Below, piece by piece: positions 27,292-35,863 of a DNA stretch of 64,000 nucleotides. Position 1 is the first letter of the stretch. Each line of letters opens with the position of its first letter. The notes under the pieces are model-generated. The model saw only the letters and a list, made by a program, of their open reading frames with translations. It made no database searches and was not told where the DNA came from. The stretch spans positions 62,001-126,000 of the forward strand of contig MEDJ01000002.1 of the NCBI GenBank assembly GCA_001724025.1, given 5' to 3'. The stretch comes from Acidobacteria bacterium SCN 69-37. GTDB taxonomy: Bacteria > Acidobacteriota > Vicinamibacteria > Vicinamibacterales > SCN-69-37. Position numbers and translations under genes: made by a program.

Positions 27292-28053
27292 TCACCAGTC
27301 GAGACGCATCGGGATGCCGCGTGCGGACAGAAACTGCTTCAGGTCCGTCACGGCATGTTCGGAGAAATGAAAAATCGATGCGGCCAGCGCGGCGTCCGCG
27401 CGGCCCTCAGAGAATACATCGACGAAATGGTCCGGCGTGCCCGCGCCGCCCGACGCGATTACCGGAATCTGCACGGCCTGGCTCACCGCGGCCGTCAGTT
27501 CGCAGTCGAAGCCGCTGCGCGTGCCGTCGCGATCGATCGACGTCAGGAGGATCTCGCCCGCACCGCGGTCCGCGGCCTCGCACGCCCACGCCACGGCTTC
27601 GCGTGCGTCCTTCGTCGTGCCGCTGCGGCCGAATACCTCGAACGTGCCGTGCGCGCGCTTGGCGTCGATGGCCACGATGACCGCCTGGCTGCCGTACGTG
27701 CGCGCCAGGGCCGTGATGAGCGCCGGCTGCGCCAGGGCCGCGCTGTTGAGGCTGACCTTGTCGGCGCCCGCGTCAATCACCGCGCGCGCATCGTCCATCG
27801 ACCGGATGCCGCCACCCACGCACAGCGGGATGAAGAGCTGCTGCGAGACGCGGCGGATCGTGTCGAGCAGCGCGCGCCGGCCCTCGAGCGTGGCCGTGAC
27901 GTCGAGCACCGTGAGCTCGTCGATCCCTTCCTCGTTGTAACGGGCGGCCAGCTCCGCCGGATCACCGGCGTTGCGCAGGCCCTGGAAGTTGACGCCCTTG
28001 ACGACCGATCCATCGCGGACGTCGAGGCAGGCAATCAGGCGTTTCGCGAGCAT
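27292..28053 (-). CDS. hisF: HisF: imidazole glycerol phosphate synthase cyclase subunit
   Basis: TIM-barrel subunit of 253 aa that closes the imidazole ring using ammonia channelled from HisH. Conserved features are [25 protein letters not shown] (catalytic Asp), [34 protein letters not shown] (second catalytic Asp) and [13 protein letters not shown]. It begins 1 base after the hisH stop, so the two subunits of the synthase are translated together. Confidence 0.95.
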   Translation of the reverse strand: MLAKRLIACLDVRDGSVVKGVNFQGLRNAGDPAELAARYNEEGIDELTVLDVTATLEGRRALLDTIRRVSQQLFIPLCVGGGIRSMDDARAVIDAGADKVSLNSAALAQPALITALARTYGSQAVIVAIDAKRAHGTFEVFGRSGTTKDAREAVAWACEAADRGAGEILLTSIDRDGTRSGFDCELTAAVSQAVQIPVIASGGAGTPDHFVDVFSEGRADAALAASIFHFSEHAVTDLKQFLSARGIPMRLDW

Positions 28054-28054
28054 G

Positions 28055-28663
28055 TCAGGCCGCCCCTTGCACGACGCGGAGGAAGTTGGTCAGCAGCCGC
28101 AGCCCCGTCCGTCCCGACTTCTCCGGGTGGAACTGCACGCCGAAGACGAGGCCGCGTTCCACGGCCGACGAGAACGGCACGGCGTGCGTCGTCGTCGCGA
28201 TCGTGTCGGCGACGACGGGCGCGGCGTACGAATGCGTGAAGTAGGCCGACGAGTCCGTGGGGATCCCGTCGAAGAGTCGCGACGGCCGCGCGGCCAGGGC
28301 CAGGCCGTTCCAGCCCACGTGCGGCACCTTCACCTCGCCCTCGAGGCGGAAGCAGCGGCCGGGCATCAGGCCGAGTCCCGGCGCGTCCGGGGCCTCGGCG
28401 CTGCCCTCGAACAGCCACTGCAGGCCCAGGCAGATCCCGAACAGCGGCACGCCCCGGCCGATCGCCGACTGGATGCCGGTCCGCCACTCGGGGCCGAGCG
28501 AGGTCGTGGCCGCGAAGTGCCCGACGCCCGGCACCACGATGGCGCGCGCGCCGTCGAGCCCTTCGACCGCACTGATTACCGAGACGTCGGCGCCCACGGC
28601 CTTGAAGGCCTTGACGACCGAGGTCAGGTTGCCCGCGCCGTAATCGACGAGCGCGATACTCAC
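28055..28663 (-). CDS. hisH: HisH: imidazole glycerol phosphate synthase glutaminase subunit
   Basis: Class-I glutamine amidotransferase of 202 aa feeding ammonia to HisF. The nucleophile Cys is in [13 protein letters not shown], and the His-Glu pair in [11 protein letters not shown]. The GTG at 28663 overlaps the hisB stop (GTGA) and begins family-like sequence ([19 protein letters not shown]); a longer upstream frame is only a shadow of hisB. Confidence 0.94.
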   Translation of the reverse strand: MSIALVDYGAGNLTSVVKAFKAVGADVSVISAVEGLDGARAIVVPGVGHFAATTSLGPEWRTGIQSAIGRGVPLFGICLGLQWLFEGSAEAPDAPGLGLMPGRCFRLEGEVKVPHVGWNGLALAARPSRLFDGIPTDSSAYFTHSYAAPVVADTIATTTHAVPFSSAVERGLVFGVQFHPEKSGRTGLRLLTNFLRVVQGAA

Positions 28664-29250
28664 AGCAGGCCCTTGGTGGACGGCAGCATCTTCGCCAGCC
28701 GCTTGTCCTTCGCGCACGCCACGCGCAGCGCCCGCGCGAAGGCCTTGAAGACCGCCTCGATCTGGTGATGACTCGATCGGCCGTAGAGCACCTTGACGTG
28801 GACGTTCGCACGCGCCGCGTTGGCGAAGCCTTCGAAGAAGTCCTGTACCAGTTCGACGGGCAGATCGCCCACCTGCGTCGCCGTGATGTTCGTGAGATCG
28901 ACGACAGGGAACGGACGGCCGGACAGATCGACGGCGGCCACGGCGAGCGTCTCGTCCATCGGCATCAGGAAGTAGCCGGCACGGTTGATCCCCTTCTTGG
29001 TGCCGACCGCCTGGGCCACGGCCTCGCCGAGCGCGATGCCGACGTCCTCGACGGTGTGGTGCGCGTCCACGTCGAGATCGCCCGTGGCCTTCAGCCTCAG
29101 ATCGAAGCCGCCGTGCCGGGCGAACAGCTCGAGCATGTGGTCGAAGAACCGGATGCCGGTGCTGACCGTGTAGGTACCCTTGCCGTCGAGGTTCAGGGTG
29201 AGCTGGATCTGCGTTTCCGTGGTTCGTCGATCAATACGTCCGCGCCGCAA
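28660..29250 (-). CDS. hisB: HisB: imidazoleglycerol-phosphate dehydratase
   Basis: Mn-dependent dehydratase of 196 aa for the sixth step of the pathway. The metal-binding motifs are [18 protein letters not shown] and the C-terminal [32 protein letters not shown]-type sequence appears as [18 protein letters not shown]. It is the monofunctional form, without the fused histidinol-phosphatase of enterobacteria. It starts 43 bases after hisD, the only real gap within the his genes. Confidence 0.95.
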   Translation of the reverse strand: MRRGRIDRRTTETQIQLTLNLDGKGTYTVSTGIRFFDHMLELFARHGGFDLRLKATGDLDVDAHHTVEDVGIALGEAVAQAVGTKKGINRAGYFLMPMDETLAVAAVDLSGRPFPVVDLTNITATQVGDLPVELVQDFFEGFANAARANVHVKVLYGRSSHHQIEAVFKAFARALRVACAKDKRLAKMLPSTKGLL

Positions 29251-29293
29251 GGGGATCCTCCCGATCTGAAATGAGCCGTGTCGACATGCCGGA

Positions 29294-30541
29294 TCAGAGA
29301 CGCAGGCGGATCGACGCCGCGTGCGCAGTCAGGCCCTCGGCGTCGGCCAGCGTGGCAGCCGCCGGACCGAGACGGCGCATCGCGGCCGCACTCAGCGTCT
29401 GCACCGAGAACACGCGCACGAAGTCCGATGCGCTGAGGCCGCCCCGGAAGCGGCCGGCGCCACCAGTGGGCAGGACGTGGTTCGACCCCGTGCAGTAGTC
29501 ACCCGCTGCCTGCACGCTGTACTCGCCGACGAAGATCGTGCCGGCCGTCTGGTACCGACGCGCGTCGTCGCTGGCGTCGATGACGAGGTGCTCCGGGGCC
29601 AGGCGGTTGACGATGTCGATGGCCTCGCGGCGCGATCGAGCCACGATGATGGCGCCACCTGCCGCTATCGCCGCCGCGGCCGGTCCCGTGGCCGGCATCT
29701 GTGCGGCAACCGCCTGGGCCACGGCTCTGGCGAGCGGCGTCTTCGTGGTCACGAGAATGGCGCGCGCGGCCGGATCGTGCTCGGCCTGCGCGATCAGATC
29801 CGCGGCAATCCACGTCGCATTCCCCGTGTCGGAGCAGACGACGATTTCGCTCGGCCCTGCGTGCAGGTCGATGGGGCAATCACGGGACACGAGCGCCTTG
29901 GCGGCTGCGACCCAGGCGTTGCCGGGCCCGACGATCTTGTCGACGCGGTCGATCGTCTCCGTCCCGTAGGCCAGCGCCCCGATCGCCTGTGCCCCGCCAA
30001 TCGCGTACAGCTCCGTGACGCCGGCCACGAGTGCGGCTGCCAGCACCACGGGCGCCGGTGACGGGCACACGGCCACGATGGCCTTCACGCCGGCCGCACG
30101 CGCGGGTACGGCGGTCATCAGCAGCGTGGACGGCAGCGGATAGCGGCCGCCCGGCACGTAGCAGCCCACGCGCGCGAGCGGCTGCACGCGCTGCTCGATG
30201 CGGTGGCCCGGTCCGATGTTGACGACGAACGGGCGCGGGACCTGTTTTTCGGCCACGCGCGCGATGTTCGCCGCGGCCAGTTCGAGCGCCTGGCGCACGT
30301 CCGGGGGCGTGGCCTCCCAGCCGCGCCGCAGCTCGGCCGCCGACAGGGGCGCGAGCGAGATGCGCGCACGCGATCCGCGCCTGTCGAGCGTGCGCGTCCA
30401 CTCGCGCAGGGCGCGATCGCCGCGCGCGCGCACGTCGGCGACAATGCGGGCGGCCTGGCGTTCGACAGCCGCATCGCGCGAGTGATCGCGCGCGGCCAGG
30501 GCGTCGAGGGTCCTGCGATCGGACGATCGGACGATGCGCAT
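29294..30541 (-). CDS. hisD: HisD: histidinol dehydrogenase
   Basis: NAD- and zinc-dependent enzyme of 415 aa that oxidises histidinol to histidine in two steps. Family landmarks are [72 protein letters not shown], the zinc region [27 protein letters not shown] and [11 protein letters not shown]. The ATG at 30541 overlaps the hisG stop codon (ATGA). Further upstream the frame lacks family similarity. Confidence 0.95.
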   Translation of the reverse strand: MRIVRSSDRRTLDALAARDHSRDAAVERQAARIVADVRARGDRALREWTRTLDRRGSRARISLAPLSAAELRRGWEATPPDVRQALELAAANIARVAEKQVPRPFVVNIGPGHRIEQRVQPLARVGCYVPGGRYPLPSTLLMTAVPARAAGVKAIVAVCPSPAPVVLAAALVAGVTELYAIGGAQAIGALAYGTETIDRVDKIVGPGNAWVAAAKALVSRDCPIDLHAGPSEIVVCSDTGNATWIAADLIAQAEHDPAARAILVTTKTPLARAVAQAVAAQMPATGPAAAAIAAGGAIIVARSRREAIDIVNRLAPEHLVIDASDDARRYQTAGTIFVGEYSVQAAGDYCTGSNHVLPTGGAGRFRGGLSASDFVRVFSVQTLSAAAMRRLGPAAATLADAEGLTAHAASIRLRL

Positions 30542-31428
30542 CACAGCACGATCTTGTTGAGCGGGTATTCGACGATGCCCTGGGCGCCGGCCGCCTTGAG
30601 ACGCGGAATCAGCTCGCGTACGGTCCGTTCCTCGATGATCGTGTTGACCGCCACCCAGACGTTGTCGCTGAGCGGCGAAATCGTCGGCCGCTGGAGCGCC
30701 GGGAGCAGGGCCACGACGCGGTCGAGATCGTCGAGCTTCACGTTCAGCATCATGCCCACGCGGCCCTGGGCCTCGATGGCGGCACGCAGCAGGAGCGCGA
30801 TGTTGTCGACCTTCGTCTTCTTCCACGCGTCGTCCAGCACGGCGGGATTGACGATGAACTGCGTGTTCGACTCGAGCACGGTATCGATGATGCGCAGGCG
30901 GTTGGCGCGCAGCGACGATCCCGTCTCGGTCACCTCGACGATGGCGTCGGCCAGCACGGGCGGCTTCACCTCGGTGGCGCCCCACGAGAATTCGACGTTC
31001 ACATTGACGCCCTGCCGCGAAAAGTAGGCCTCGGTGGCCCGCACCAGCTCGGTGGCGACCGTCTTGCCCTCGAGATCCGCCGCCGTCTGGTACGGGGAGT
31101 CATCGGGGACCGCGAGCACCCATTTCACGCGACCGAAGCTCTGCTTCGCGTAGATCAGGTCGGCCACGGGCACGACCGCGGTGTCGTTCTTCGACGCGGC
31201 CGCGTGCTCGGCGACCCAGTCGAGGCCCGTCAGGCCGGCGTCGATGACGCCGTCGGCCACGTACCGCGCCATCTCCTGCGCACGGATCAGCAGGCACTCG
31301 ATTTCCGGGTCGTCGATGCCCGGGTAGTACGAGCGGGAATTGACGTAGATGTTGAAGCCCGCGCGCCCGAACAGCTGAATCGTCGCGTCCTGGAGCGAGC
31401 CCTTGGGCAGGCCGAGCTTGAGTGTCAT
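30541..31428 (-). CDS. hisG: HisG: ATP phosphoribosyltransferase, long form
   Basis: First enzyme of the pathway, joining ATP and PRPP; 295 aa. It has a full C-terminal regulatory domain (ending [23 protein letters not shown]) where histidine normally binds, so it is the hexameric long form and needs no HisZ. The N-terminus [32 protein letters not shown] and the periplasmic-binding-like fold are typical. Its ATG overlaps the hisI stop, and its stop overlaps the hisD start. Feedback inhibition by histidine is expected from the domain. Confidence 0.94.
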   Translation of the reverse strand: MTLKLGLPKGSLQDATIQLFGRAGFNIYVNSRSYYPGIDDPEIECLLIRAQEMARYVADGVIDAGLTGLDWVAEHAAASKNDTAVVPVADLIYAKQSFGRVKWVLAVPDDSPYQTAADLEGKTVATELVRATEAYFSRQGVNVNVEFSWGATEVKPPVLADAIVEVTETGSSLRANRLRIIDTVLESNTQFIVNPAVLDDAWKKTKVDNIALLLRAAIEAQGRVGMMLNVKLDDLDRVVALLPALQRPTISPLSDNVWVAVNTIIEERTVRELIPRLKAAGAQGIVEYPLNKIVL

Positions 31429-31751
31429 CGCGTCACCTCGAGCGTCATCGGCTTGAAGAAGCACGTGCGCTCGCCCGTGTGACAGACGTTGCCGTCGCCC
31501 TCGCGCCGTACCCGCACCAGCACCGTGTCGTCGTCGCAGTCGGTCGAGAGACCGACGACGGCCAGGCGGTTGCCGGAGGTCTCACCCTTCATCCAGAGTT
31601 TCTGACGGGTCCGCGAGTAGAACGTGGCGTAGCCCGTCGAGCGGGTGAGCGCGAGGGCTTCGTCGTTCATGAAACCCACCATGAGCACTTCGTTCGATTC
31701 GGCATCCTGGATGACTGCCGGAACGAGGCCATCGAGCTTGCTGAAATCCAT
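31425..31751 (-). CDS. hisI: HisI: phosphoribosyl-AMP cyclohydrolase
   Basis: Zinc enzyme of 108 aa, the third step of the pathway, without the HisE domain fused to it in enterobacteria. Metal ligands are in [31 protein letters not shown] (three cysteines) and the substrate region is [26 protein letters not shown]. The ATG at 31751 has AAGGA 10 bases upstream. It is the first structural gene of the operon, preceded by the His-rich leader ORF. hisE and hisC are not in this window. Confidence 0.94.
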   Translation of the reverse strand: MDFSKLDGLVPAVIQDAESNEVLMVGFMNDEALALTRSTGYATFYSRTRQKLWMKGETSGNRLAVVGLSTDCDDDTVLVRVRREGDGNVCHTGERTCFFKPMTLEVTR

Positions 31752-31778
31752 AACCGGATTGTCCTTGCCCGGACGGAA

Positions 31779-31804
31779 CTGGTGGGGACAATGCACCCCA
31801 CCAG
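31779..31804 (-). terminator. Perfect 9-bp hairpin before hisI, candidate attenuator stem
   Basis: Arms CTGGTGGGG and CCCCACCAG around an 8-base loop, 27 bases upstream of the hisI start and downstream of the His-rich ORF. No U-run follows, so it may pause polymerase, act with Rho, or govern ribosome access. The segment just beyond it can instead pair with the 3' end of the leader ORF. Confidence 0.5.
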
Positions 31805-31845
31805 GACCGGCGGGGCTGCTGAGATCGTGCGAGGTTGACGAGTCG

Positions 31846-31917
31846 CTACGCGCAGTTCCACCGGACGGTCAGGTGACCGTGATGATGGTGGACGTGGGCG
31901 TGGCGACGCTGGAACAT
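31846..31917 (-). CDS. Histidine-rich leader peptide, 23 aa (hisL-like)
   Basis: A minus-strand ATG-TAG ORF of 24 codons lies 94 bases in front of hisI. Codons 6-15 read HAHVHHHHGH, seven histidines in ten, which is the hallmark of a his-operon leader peptide whose ribosome stalls when charged His-tRNA is scarce. An inverted repeat ACGGTCA/TGACCGT (31865-31880) overlaps the 3' end of the His codons, and CCGGTGGAACT at the end of the ORF can pair with AGTTCCGTCCGG at 31769-31780. There is no clear ribosome site. TAACAT at 31930-31925 could be a -10 box that starts the RNA almost at the ATG (leaderless translation). Not homologous by eye to enterobacterial HisL beyond the His run. Confidence 0.7.
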   Translation of the reverse strand: MFQRRHAHVHHHHGHLTVRWNCA

Positions 31918-31937
31918 CGGGGAAATGTTAGCACAGG

Positions 31938-31982
31938 GGAGGCTGGGAGGCGGCAGGCTGGGAGAAGGCCGGGAGGCCGGGA
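31938..31982. repeat. Degenerate GGAGGCTGGGAGGC tract
   Basis: Low-complexity purine-rich run of GGAGGCTGGGAGG, GGCAGGCTGGGAG and GGCCGGGAG units, the reverse complement in style of 24751-24797. It sits upstream of the his leader. The stretch 31983-32065 is a run of GAGGCT/GGGGC-like sequence without a recognisable gene. Confidence 0.55.
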
Positions 31983-32065
31983 GCGCTCTCCGAGCCTCGA
32001 GGCTTCGGAGGGGCTACGAGGTCACGAGGCTACGGGGCCGCGGGGCTCGAGGCGGCGGGCAAGTC

Positions 32066-32091
32066 GGAGCCCTGGGGCTTCAGCCCCAGGG
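32066..32091. repeat. GGGGCTTCAGCCCC palindrome, copy 4
   Basis: Canonical copy with 10-bp arms around TC, in the divergent gap between the his operon and the RuBisCO-like gene. Being upstream of both units it cannot be a terminator for either. Confidence 0.85.
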
Positions 32092-32172
32092 GAACACGAG
32101 AGGGCGTGGCCACAGACGCCGGTCCCGTAGACTTGACGGGATGATTCATCTCACCGGGCGTCGGGACCGACC

Positions 32173-33279
32173 GTGGCATCACGACTGACGGTCGTCTATC
32201 GCGTGCGCGGCAGCGCAGCGTCGGCGGCCGAGCGCGCCGAGGCGCTGGCCGTCGAGCAGAGCGTGGAGATGCCCGTCTCGGCGATCGCCGACGCATACGT
32301 GCGTGAACAGATCGTCGGCCGTGTCCTGGGGATCGACCAGGTCGACGACGAGGTGCACGATGTGCGCATCGGCCTGGCGCCCGAGACGATCGGAGACGAC
32401 GCGGGACAGCTCTTCAACATGCTGTTCGGCAACAGTTCGCTGCTCGATGACGTCGTGCTGCAGGACGTCGATCTGCCCGACGATCTGGTGCGGGCGTTCG
32501 GCGGACCGCGCCACGGCATCGACGGATTGCGTCGTCGCATCGGCGGCCGGCGGCGGGCCCTGACCGGATCGGCACTGAAGCCCCAGGGGCTCCCGCCGGA
32601 CGATCTGGCGCGGCTGGCCGCGCGATTCGCGCAGGGCGGCATCGACGTGGTGAAGGACGATCACGGCCTGGCGGACCAGGCCTACTCGCCGTTCGCCGCG
32701 CGAATCACGGCCGTTGCCGCAGCGCTGCGGGACGTGGCCGATCGGACGGGGCACCGCACGTGCTACGTCCCCAGCGTCTCCGGCGATCTCGACCGTTGCA
32801 GCCGCCAGATCGATCTGGCGCGCGGCGAAGGACTCGACACGGTGATGGTGGCGCCGATGATTGCCGGCCCCGCGAACGTACAGGCCCTGGTGCGCCGCTA
32901 CCCGGACATCGCGTTCATCGCGCATCCAACGCTGGCCGGCGCGGCGCGTCTCGCCCCGCTGGTGCTCTACGGCCGGCTCTTCCGCCTGATCGGCATCGAC
33001 GGCGTGATCTTCCCGAATCACGGCGGGCGATTCGGCTATTCGGCCGACACGTGCCGCGCGCTTGCCGACGCGGCCCGAGGGCCATGGCGCGATCTGGCTC
33101 CGGTACTCCCGATTCCCGCCGGTGGGATGACGCCGGATCGCGCCGGTGAGATGCTCGACTTCTACGGCCGCGACGTGCTGCTGCTGATTGGCGGCGCGCT
33201 GCTCAGGGCCGGCGATCGACTGATCGACGCAACGGCGGCGTTCGTGCGGGCCGTCGACGCGCACACCTACGGAGACTGA
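32173..33279 (+). CDS. RuBisCO-like protein (form IV type)
   Basis: A 368-aa relative of the RuBisCO large subunit. The N-terminal domain ends in FGNSSLLDDVVLQDVDLP, and the barrel begins SALKPQGLPPDDLA (Lys136, matching the first active-site lysine) followed by GGIDVVKDDHGLADQAYSPFAAR, where Lys161-Asp162-Asp163 match the carbamylated lysine and metal aspartate but the metal glutamate is His164. His251 (FIAHPTLAG) is in the place of the proton-transfer histidine. Loop 6, which should carry the catalytic lysine, reads GVIFPNHGGRFGYS and has none, so CO2 fixation is excluded. Relatives of this group include isomerases of methionine salvage and decarboxylases or transcarboxylases of sugar-acid catabolism. 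It starts at GTG 32173 and leads a cupin and a hydrolase gene. Confidence 0.88.
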   Translation: MASRLTVVYRVRGSAASAAERAEALAVEQSVEMPVSAIADAYVREQIVGRVLGIDQVDDEVHDVRIGLAPETIGDDAGQLFNMLFGNSSLLDDVVLQDVDLPDDLVRAFGGPRHGIDGLRRRIGGRRRALTGSALKPQGLPPDDLARLAARFAQGGIDVVKDDHGLADQAYSPFAARITAVAAALRDVADRTGHRTCYVPSVSGDLDRCSRQIDLARGEGLDTVMVAPMIAGPANVQALVRRYPDIAFIAHPTLAGAARLAPLVLYGRLFRLIGIDGVIFPNHGGRFGYSADTCRALADAARGPWRDLAPVLPIPAGGMTPDRAGEMLDFYGRDVLLLIGGALLRAGDRLIDATAAFVRAVDAHTYGD

Positions 33280-33281
33280 CG

Positions 33282-33740
33282 ATGCACACACAGTCGTCAC
33301 ATGTTCGTCGCTGTCACGACTTCCGATGGGACGACGTGCCGCTGCTCGAGTACAAGGCGGTCGACGAAGCTCCGTTCAAGGACGTGACGCGACAGGTCCT
33401 GTTCCAGCGTGACGACATGGCTTCCGAGTTGCGCTACTTCGAGGTCGCGCCCGGCGGTCACTCGACGCTCGAACGGCACGCGCACGTCCATGCCGTGATC
33501 ATCCTGCGCGGCCGCGGACGCTGTCTGGTGGGAATCGAGGTGACGGCCATCGACACGCACGACCTGATCACGGTGCCGCCGATGACCTGGCACCAGTTCC
33601 GCGCGGCCGACGACGCGCCGCTGGGATTCCTCTGCATGGTCGCACACGATCGCGACCGGCCACAGCTGCCGACGGCCGACGATCTGGTGCAACTGCGGGC
33701 CAGGCCGGACGTTGCGTCGTTTCTCGACGGTGCGGCGTGA
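33282..33740 (+). CDS. Cupin-domain protein
   Basis: Single-domain cupin of 152 aa, 2 bases after the RuBisCO-like gene. Cupin motif 1 is FEVAPGGHSTLERHAHVHAVIILRGRGRCLVG, with the metal ligands His-x-His and the following acidic or glutamate position partly replaced; motif 2 is PPMTWHQFRAADDAPLGFLCMV with the second-shell His. A metal-dependent isomerase, lyase or hydrolase acting on a sugar-phosphate-like substrate is plausible. A RuBisCO-like protein and a cupin also act in sequence in the Rhodospirillum rubrum methylthioadenosine-isoprenoid shunt. Its stop overlaps the start of the next gene. Confidence 0.82.
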   Translation: MHTQSSHVRRCHDFRWDDVPLLEYKAVDEAPFKDVTRQVLFQRDDMASELRYFEVAPGGHSTLERHAHVHAVIILRGRGRCLVGIEVTAIDTHDLITVPPMTWHQFRAADDAPLGFLCMVAHDRDRPQLPTADDLVQLRARPDVASFLDGAA

Positions 33741-34669
33741 CAGGGGCACGACGTGCCGAGCTCTACGAACTCCTGGGTGATCTGCCTGACCGCACGCGCC
33801 CCGTGCACGGCCGCCAGCGCGCCGAGGTGGTGCGCGACGGCTACGTCCTCGAGACCTGGGATCTCGACCTGAACGGTCTGGAGACGGTGCCGGCCTATGT
33901 GGCCCGGCCGCGATCGGCAGGCGGCCGTCGGCCCGCGGTTGTGTTCAACCATTCGCACGGCGGCAACTACGCCATCGGGAAAACCGAGTTCGTCGAGGGG
34001 CGCGAGTACCTGCAGCCCGAGCCGTACGCCAGGGCGCTCACCGATCTCGGGTACGTGGCCGTGGCAATCGATCACTGGGTGTTCGGCGAGCGCAGCCACA
34101 CGACCGAGCTCGAGATGTTCAAGGCCCTGCTCTGGAAGGGCCAGGTGCTCTGGGGGCTGATGGTCTTCGACAGCCTCAAGGTGATCGACTGGCTGGTGCA
34201 GCGGCCCGATGTGGACGCCGCACGTATCGGCACGATCGGCATGTCGATGGGCAGTTCGATGGCGCAGTGGCTCGGCGCCCTCGATCCGCGCGTCGGCGTC
34301 GTCGTCGATCTCTGTTGTCTGGTCGACTACGACACGTTGATTGCGCAGGACGGCCTCGCGCGACACGGCATCTACTACTACGTGCCGTCGCTGCTGAAGC
34401 ACTTCACCGCCGCGCAGATCAACGCGCTCATCGCGCCCCGGCCGCACCTGTCGATTGCCGGCACGCGCGATCTGCTCACGCCGGCCGAAGGACTCGACAT
34501 CATCGATAGCGAGCTGACGCACGTCTACGCCGCGCACGGCCATGCCGATCGCTGGCAGCTCCGCCGCTACGACGTCGGGCACCAGGAGACCGTCGAGGGC
34601 CGACACGAGGCGCTGGCGTTCCTGCAGCGATGGCTCTCGAACCGTGCAGGCGAGACGTCGACGAGCTGA
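33737..34669 (+). CDS. Alpha/beta hydrolase, dienelactone-hydrolase-like
   Basis: Cytoplasmic hydrolase of 310 aa starting at the GTG that overlaps the cupin stop (GTGA). The nucleophile elbow is GTIGMSMGSSMAQWLG, the oxyanion loop FNHSHGGNY, the acid lies in AGTRDLLTPAEG and the His in YDVGHQETVEG. The long insertion VFGERSHTTELEMFKALLWKGQVLWGLMVFDSLKVIDWL is typical of the acetylxylan esterase/DLH-like 'abhydrolase_7' proteins. As third gene of a tightly coupled cassette with a RuBisCO-like protein and a cupin it probably handles an ester, lactone or thioester intermediate of the same pathway. Confidence 0.82.
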   Translation: MTGARRAELYELLGDLPDRTRPVHGRQRAEVVRDGYVLETWDLDLNGLETVPAYVARPRSAGGRRPAVVFNHSHGGNYAIGKTEFVEGREYLQPEPYARALTDLGYVAVAIDHWVFGERSHTTELEMFKALLWKGQVLWGLMVFDSLKVIDWLVQRPDVDAARIGTIGMSMGSSMAQWLGALDPRVGVVVDLCCLVDYDTLIAQDGLARHGIYYYVPSLLKHFTAAQINALIAPRPHLSIAGTRDLLTPAEGLDIIDSELTHVYAAHGHADRWQLRRYDVGHQETVEGRHEALAFLQRWLSNRAGETSTS

Positions 34670-34709
34670 GCAGCGGAGAACGACGCGTGCGCGGGCGGGC
34701 GCGCGTTCG

Positions 34710-35621
34710 TTACGTGCGCGTCACCTCGGCCCGCCACGTCACGGGGCCCTTTTCCGTCGTCGCGAACGCGAAGCTGCCTGCCGGTTCCGTGGCCTCGAGC
34801 ATGTAGTACATGCAGCTGGGGTCGTGATCGACGGTGATCTTGAGCGTGGCGCCTTTCCGCAGCGTCTTGTAGGCACCGAGGATCGTCTCGAGCCGATCCT
34901 TCGGTTCGACGTCGCGCATGTCGAGCGTCACCTCGCGGGCGTCGTGCGCCGTACCGCAGCCCGTGGGTTTGCGTGATTCGAGCCACGCGTGCCAGCGCGG
35001 CAGCTGATCCGGCGCACTCGGCGCGAGGACGATCAAACCGGCGTACTGAGAGAGCGCGAGGTCGGTCAGCAGCGTCCCGATCCCGCGGCCGCCCTGATCG
35101 TGCTGCTCGGGCCCACCGCCGTAGAGCCGCACCAGTCCGAGCTGTGCGCGCGCCGCGAACAGCACGGCTCCCGCGTCGTCGAGGGACTCCGTGGACGGGC
35201 GGACTTCCCAGCTCAGTCCGACGGACGCGGCGACCCCGGCCTCCGCGATGGCGGTGATCAGCGCCGTCGTCTCGGCCAGGTTCGTGGTGTGGCCGACGAG
35301 CAGGCGCGCTCCGGCCGCCTCGAAGATGCTGCCGACAGCCGCCAGATCGTCAGGGGCGACGCCCTGCGCCGGGACACTCACGGGGACGTCCCAGTGTCGT
35401 GCCAGCAGCGCAAGTACGGGTGCCGTGGCCCTGTCGAGCGCCTCGACACGCAGCGCCACGATGTGCGAGTCGGCGGCGCTGGTCTTCGCGACCAGCGCCT
35501 CCAGGGCCTCGTGTGTCGTCAGCACGAGTTCCTGCCCGTCGAGTCCCCGGGCCAGGCACGCGCTGCCGCGTGCCTGCGCGTCGAGGTGCAGGGCGGCCGT
35601 CGATGTCAGTGACAGTCCCAT
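34710..35621 (-). CDS. DUF2249 protein with unknown N-terminal domain
   Basis: Protein of 303 aa. The last 75 residues are a DUF2249 domain (LDMRDVEPKDRLETILGAYKTLRKGATLKITVDHDPSCMYYMLEATEPAGSFAFATTEKGPVTWRAEVTRT), a TusA/SirA-like fold found near nitric-oxide and copper-enzyme genes. The first 225 residues, with LLVGHTTNLAETTALITAIAEAGVAASVGLSWEVRP and LYGGGPEQHDQGGRGIGTLLTDLAL, look like an alpha/beta barrel that I do not recognise. It is the distal gene of the minus-strand DUF2249 cluster, 1 base after the small DUF2249 protein. Function unknown; a role in redox-centre repair or regulation is inferred from neighbours only. Confidence 0.7.
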   Translation of the reverse strand: MGLSLTSTAALHLDAQARGSACLARGLDGQELVLTTHEALEALVAKTSAADSHIVALRVEALDRATAPVLALLARHWDVPVSVPAQGVAPDDLAAVGSIFEAAGARLLVGHTTNLAETTALITAIAEAGVAASVGLSWEVRPSTESLDDAGAVLFAARAQLGLVRLYGGGPEQHDQGGRGIGTLLTDLALSQYAGLIVLAPSAPDQLPRWHAWLESRKPTGCGTAHDAREVTLDMRDVEPKDRLETILGAYKTLRKGATLKITVDHDPSCMYYMLEATEPAGSFAFATTEKGPVTWRAEVTRT

Positions 35622-35622
35622 G

Positions 35623-35853
35623 TCACGCCGTCTTTCCGATCTCGACCCTCCACACCGTCGGACCGCTCTCGGCGTAGTGCCACGAGTACTTGCCCGTGCG
35701 CGTGGCCTCGAACTGGTGGCGCAGCGGGAACGGATCGTGATCGTTGATCAGCGTGAATGATTCGCCGGGTGCGAGGGCGTCGAACGTCCGGAAGATTGTC
35801 GGGTGCTTCTCGGGTGGGGGAACGACGCGGATATCGAGTTCGATGTTGGCCAT
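35623..35853 (-). CDS. DUF2249 small protein, 76 aa
   Basis: Stand-alone DUF2249 domain beginning MANIELDIRVVPPPEKHPTIFRTFDALAPGESFTL. The family core INDHDPFPLRHQFEATRTGKYSWHYAESGPTVWRVEIGK is complete and keeps the conserved Asp-His-Asp-Pro. The ATG at 35853 has GGAG in the right place (minus strand, AAGGAGACACC). Ten bases separate it from the gene upstream. Such proteins are thought to bind or pass on small molecules or metals in NO metabolism, but no activity is established. Confidence 0.8.
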   Translation of the reverse strand: MANIELDIRVVPPPEKHPTIFRTFDALAPGESFTLINDHDPFPLRHQFEATRTGKYSWHYAESGPTVWRVEIGKTA

Positions 35854-35863
35854 GGTGTCTCCT

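Noticed and set aside
32572-32592. GAAGCCCCAGGGGCT inside the RuBisCO-like gene, resembling the palindromic repeat
   Set aside because: It encodes the conserved LKPQGL active-site motif and lacks the full arms, so the match comes from codon choice, not from an inserted repeat.
32173-33279. True RuBisCO and a Calvin cycle
   Set aside because: The loop-6 lysine and the metal glutamate are missing and no phosphoribulokinase is nearby.
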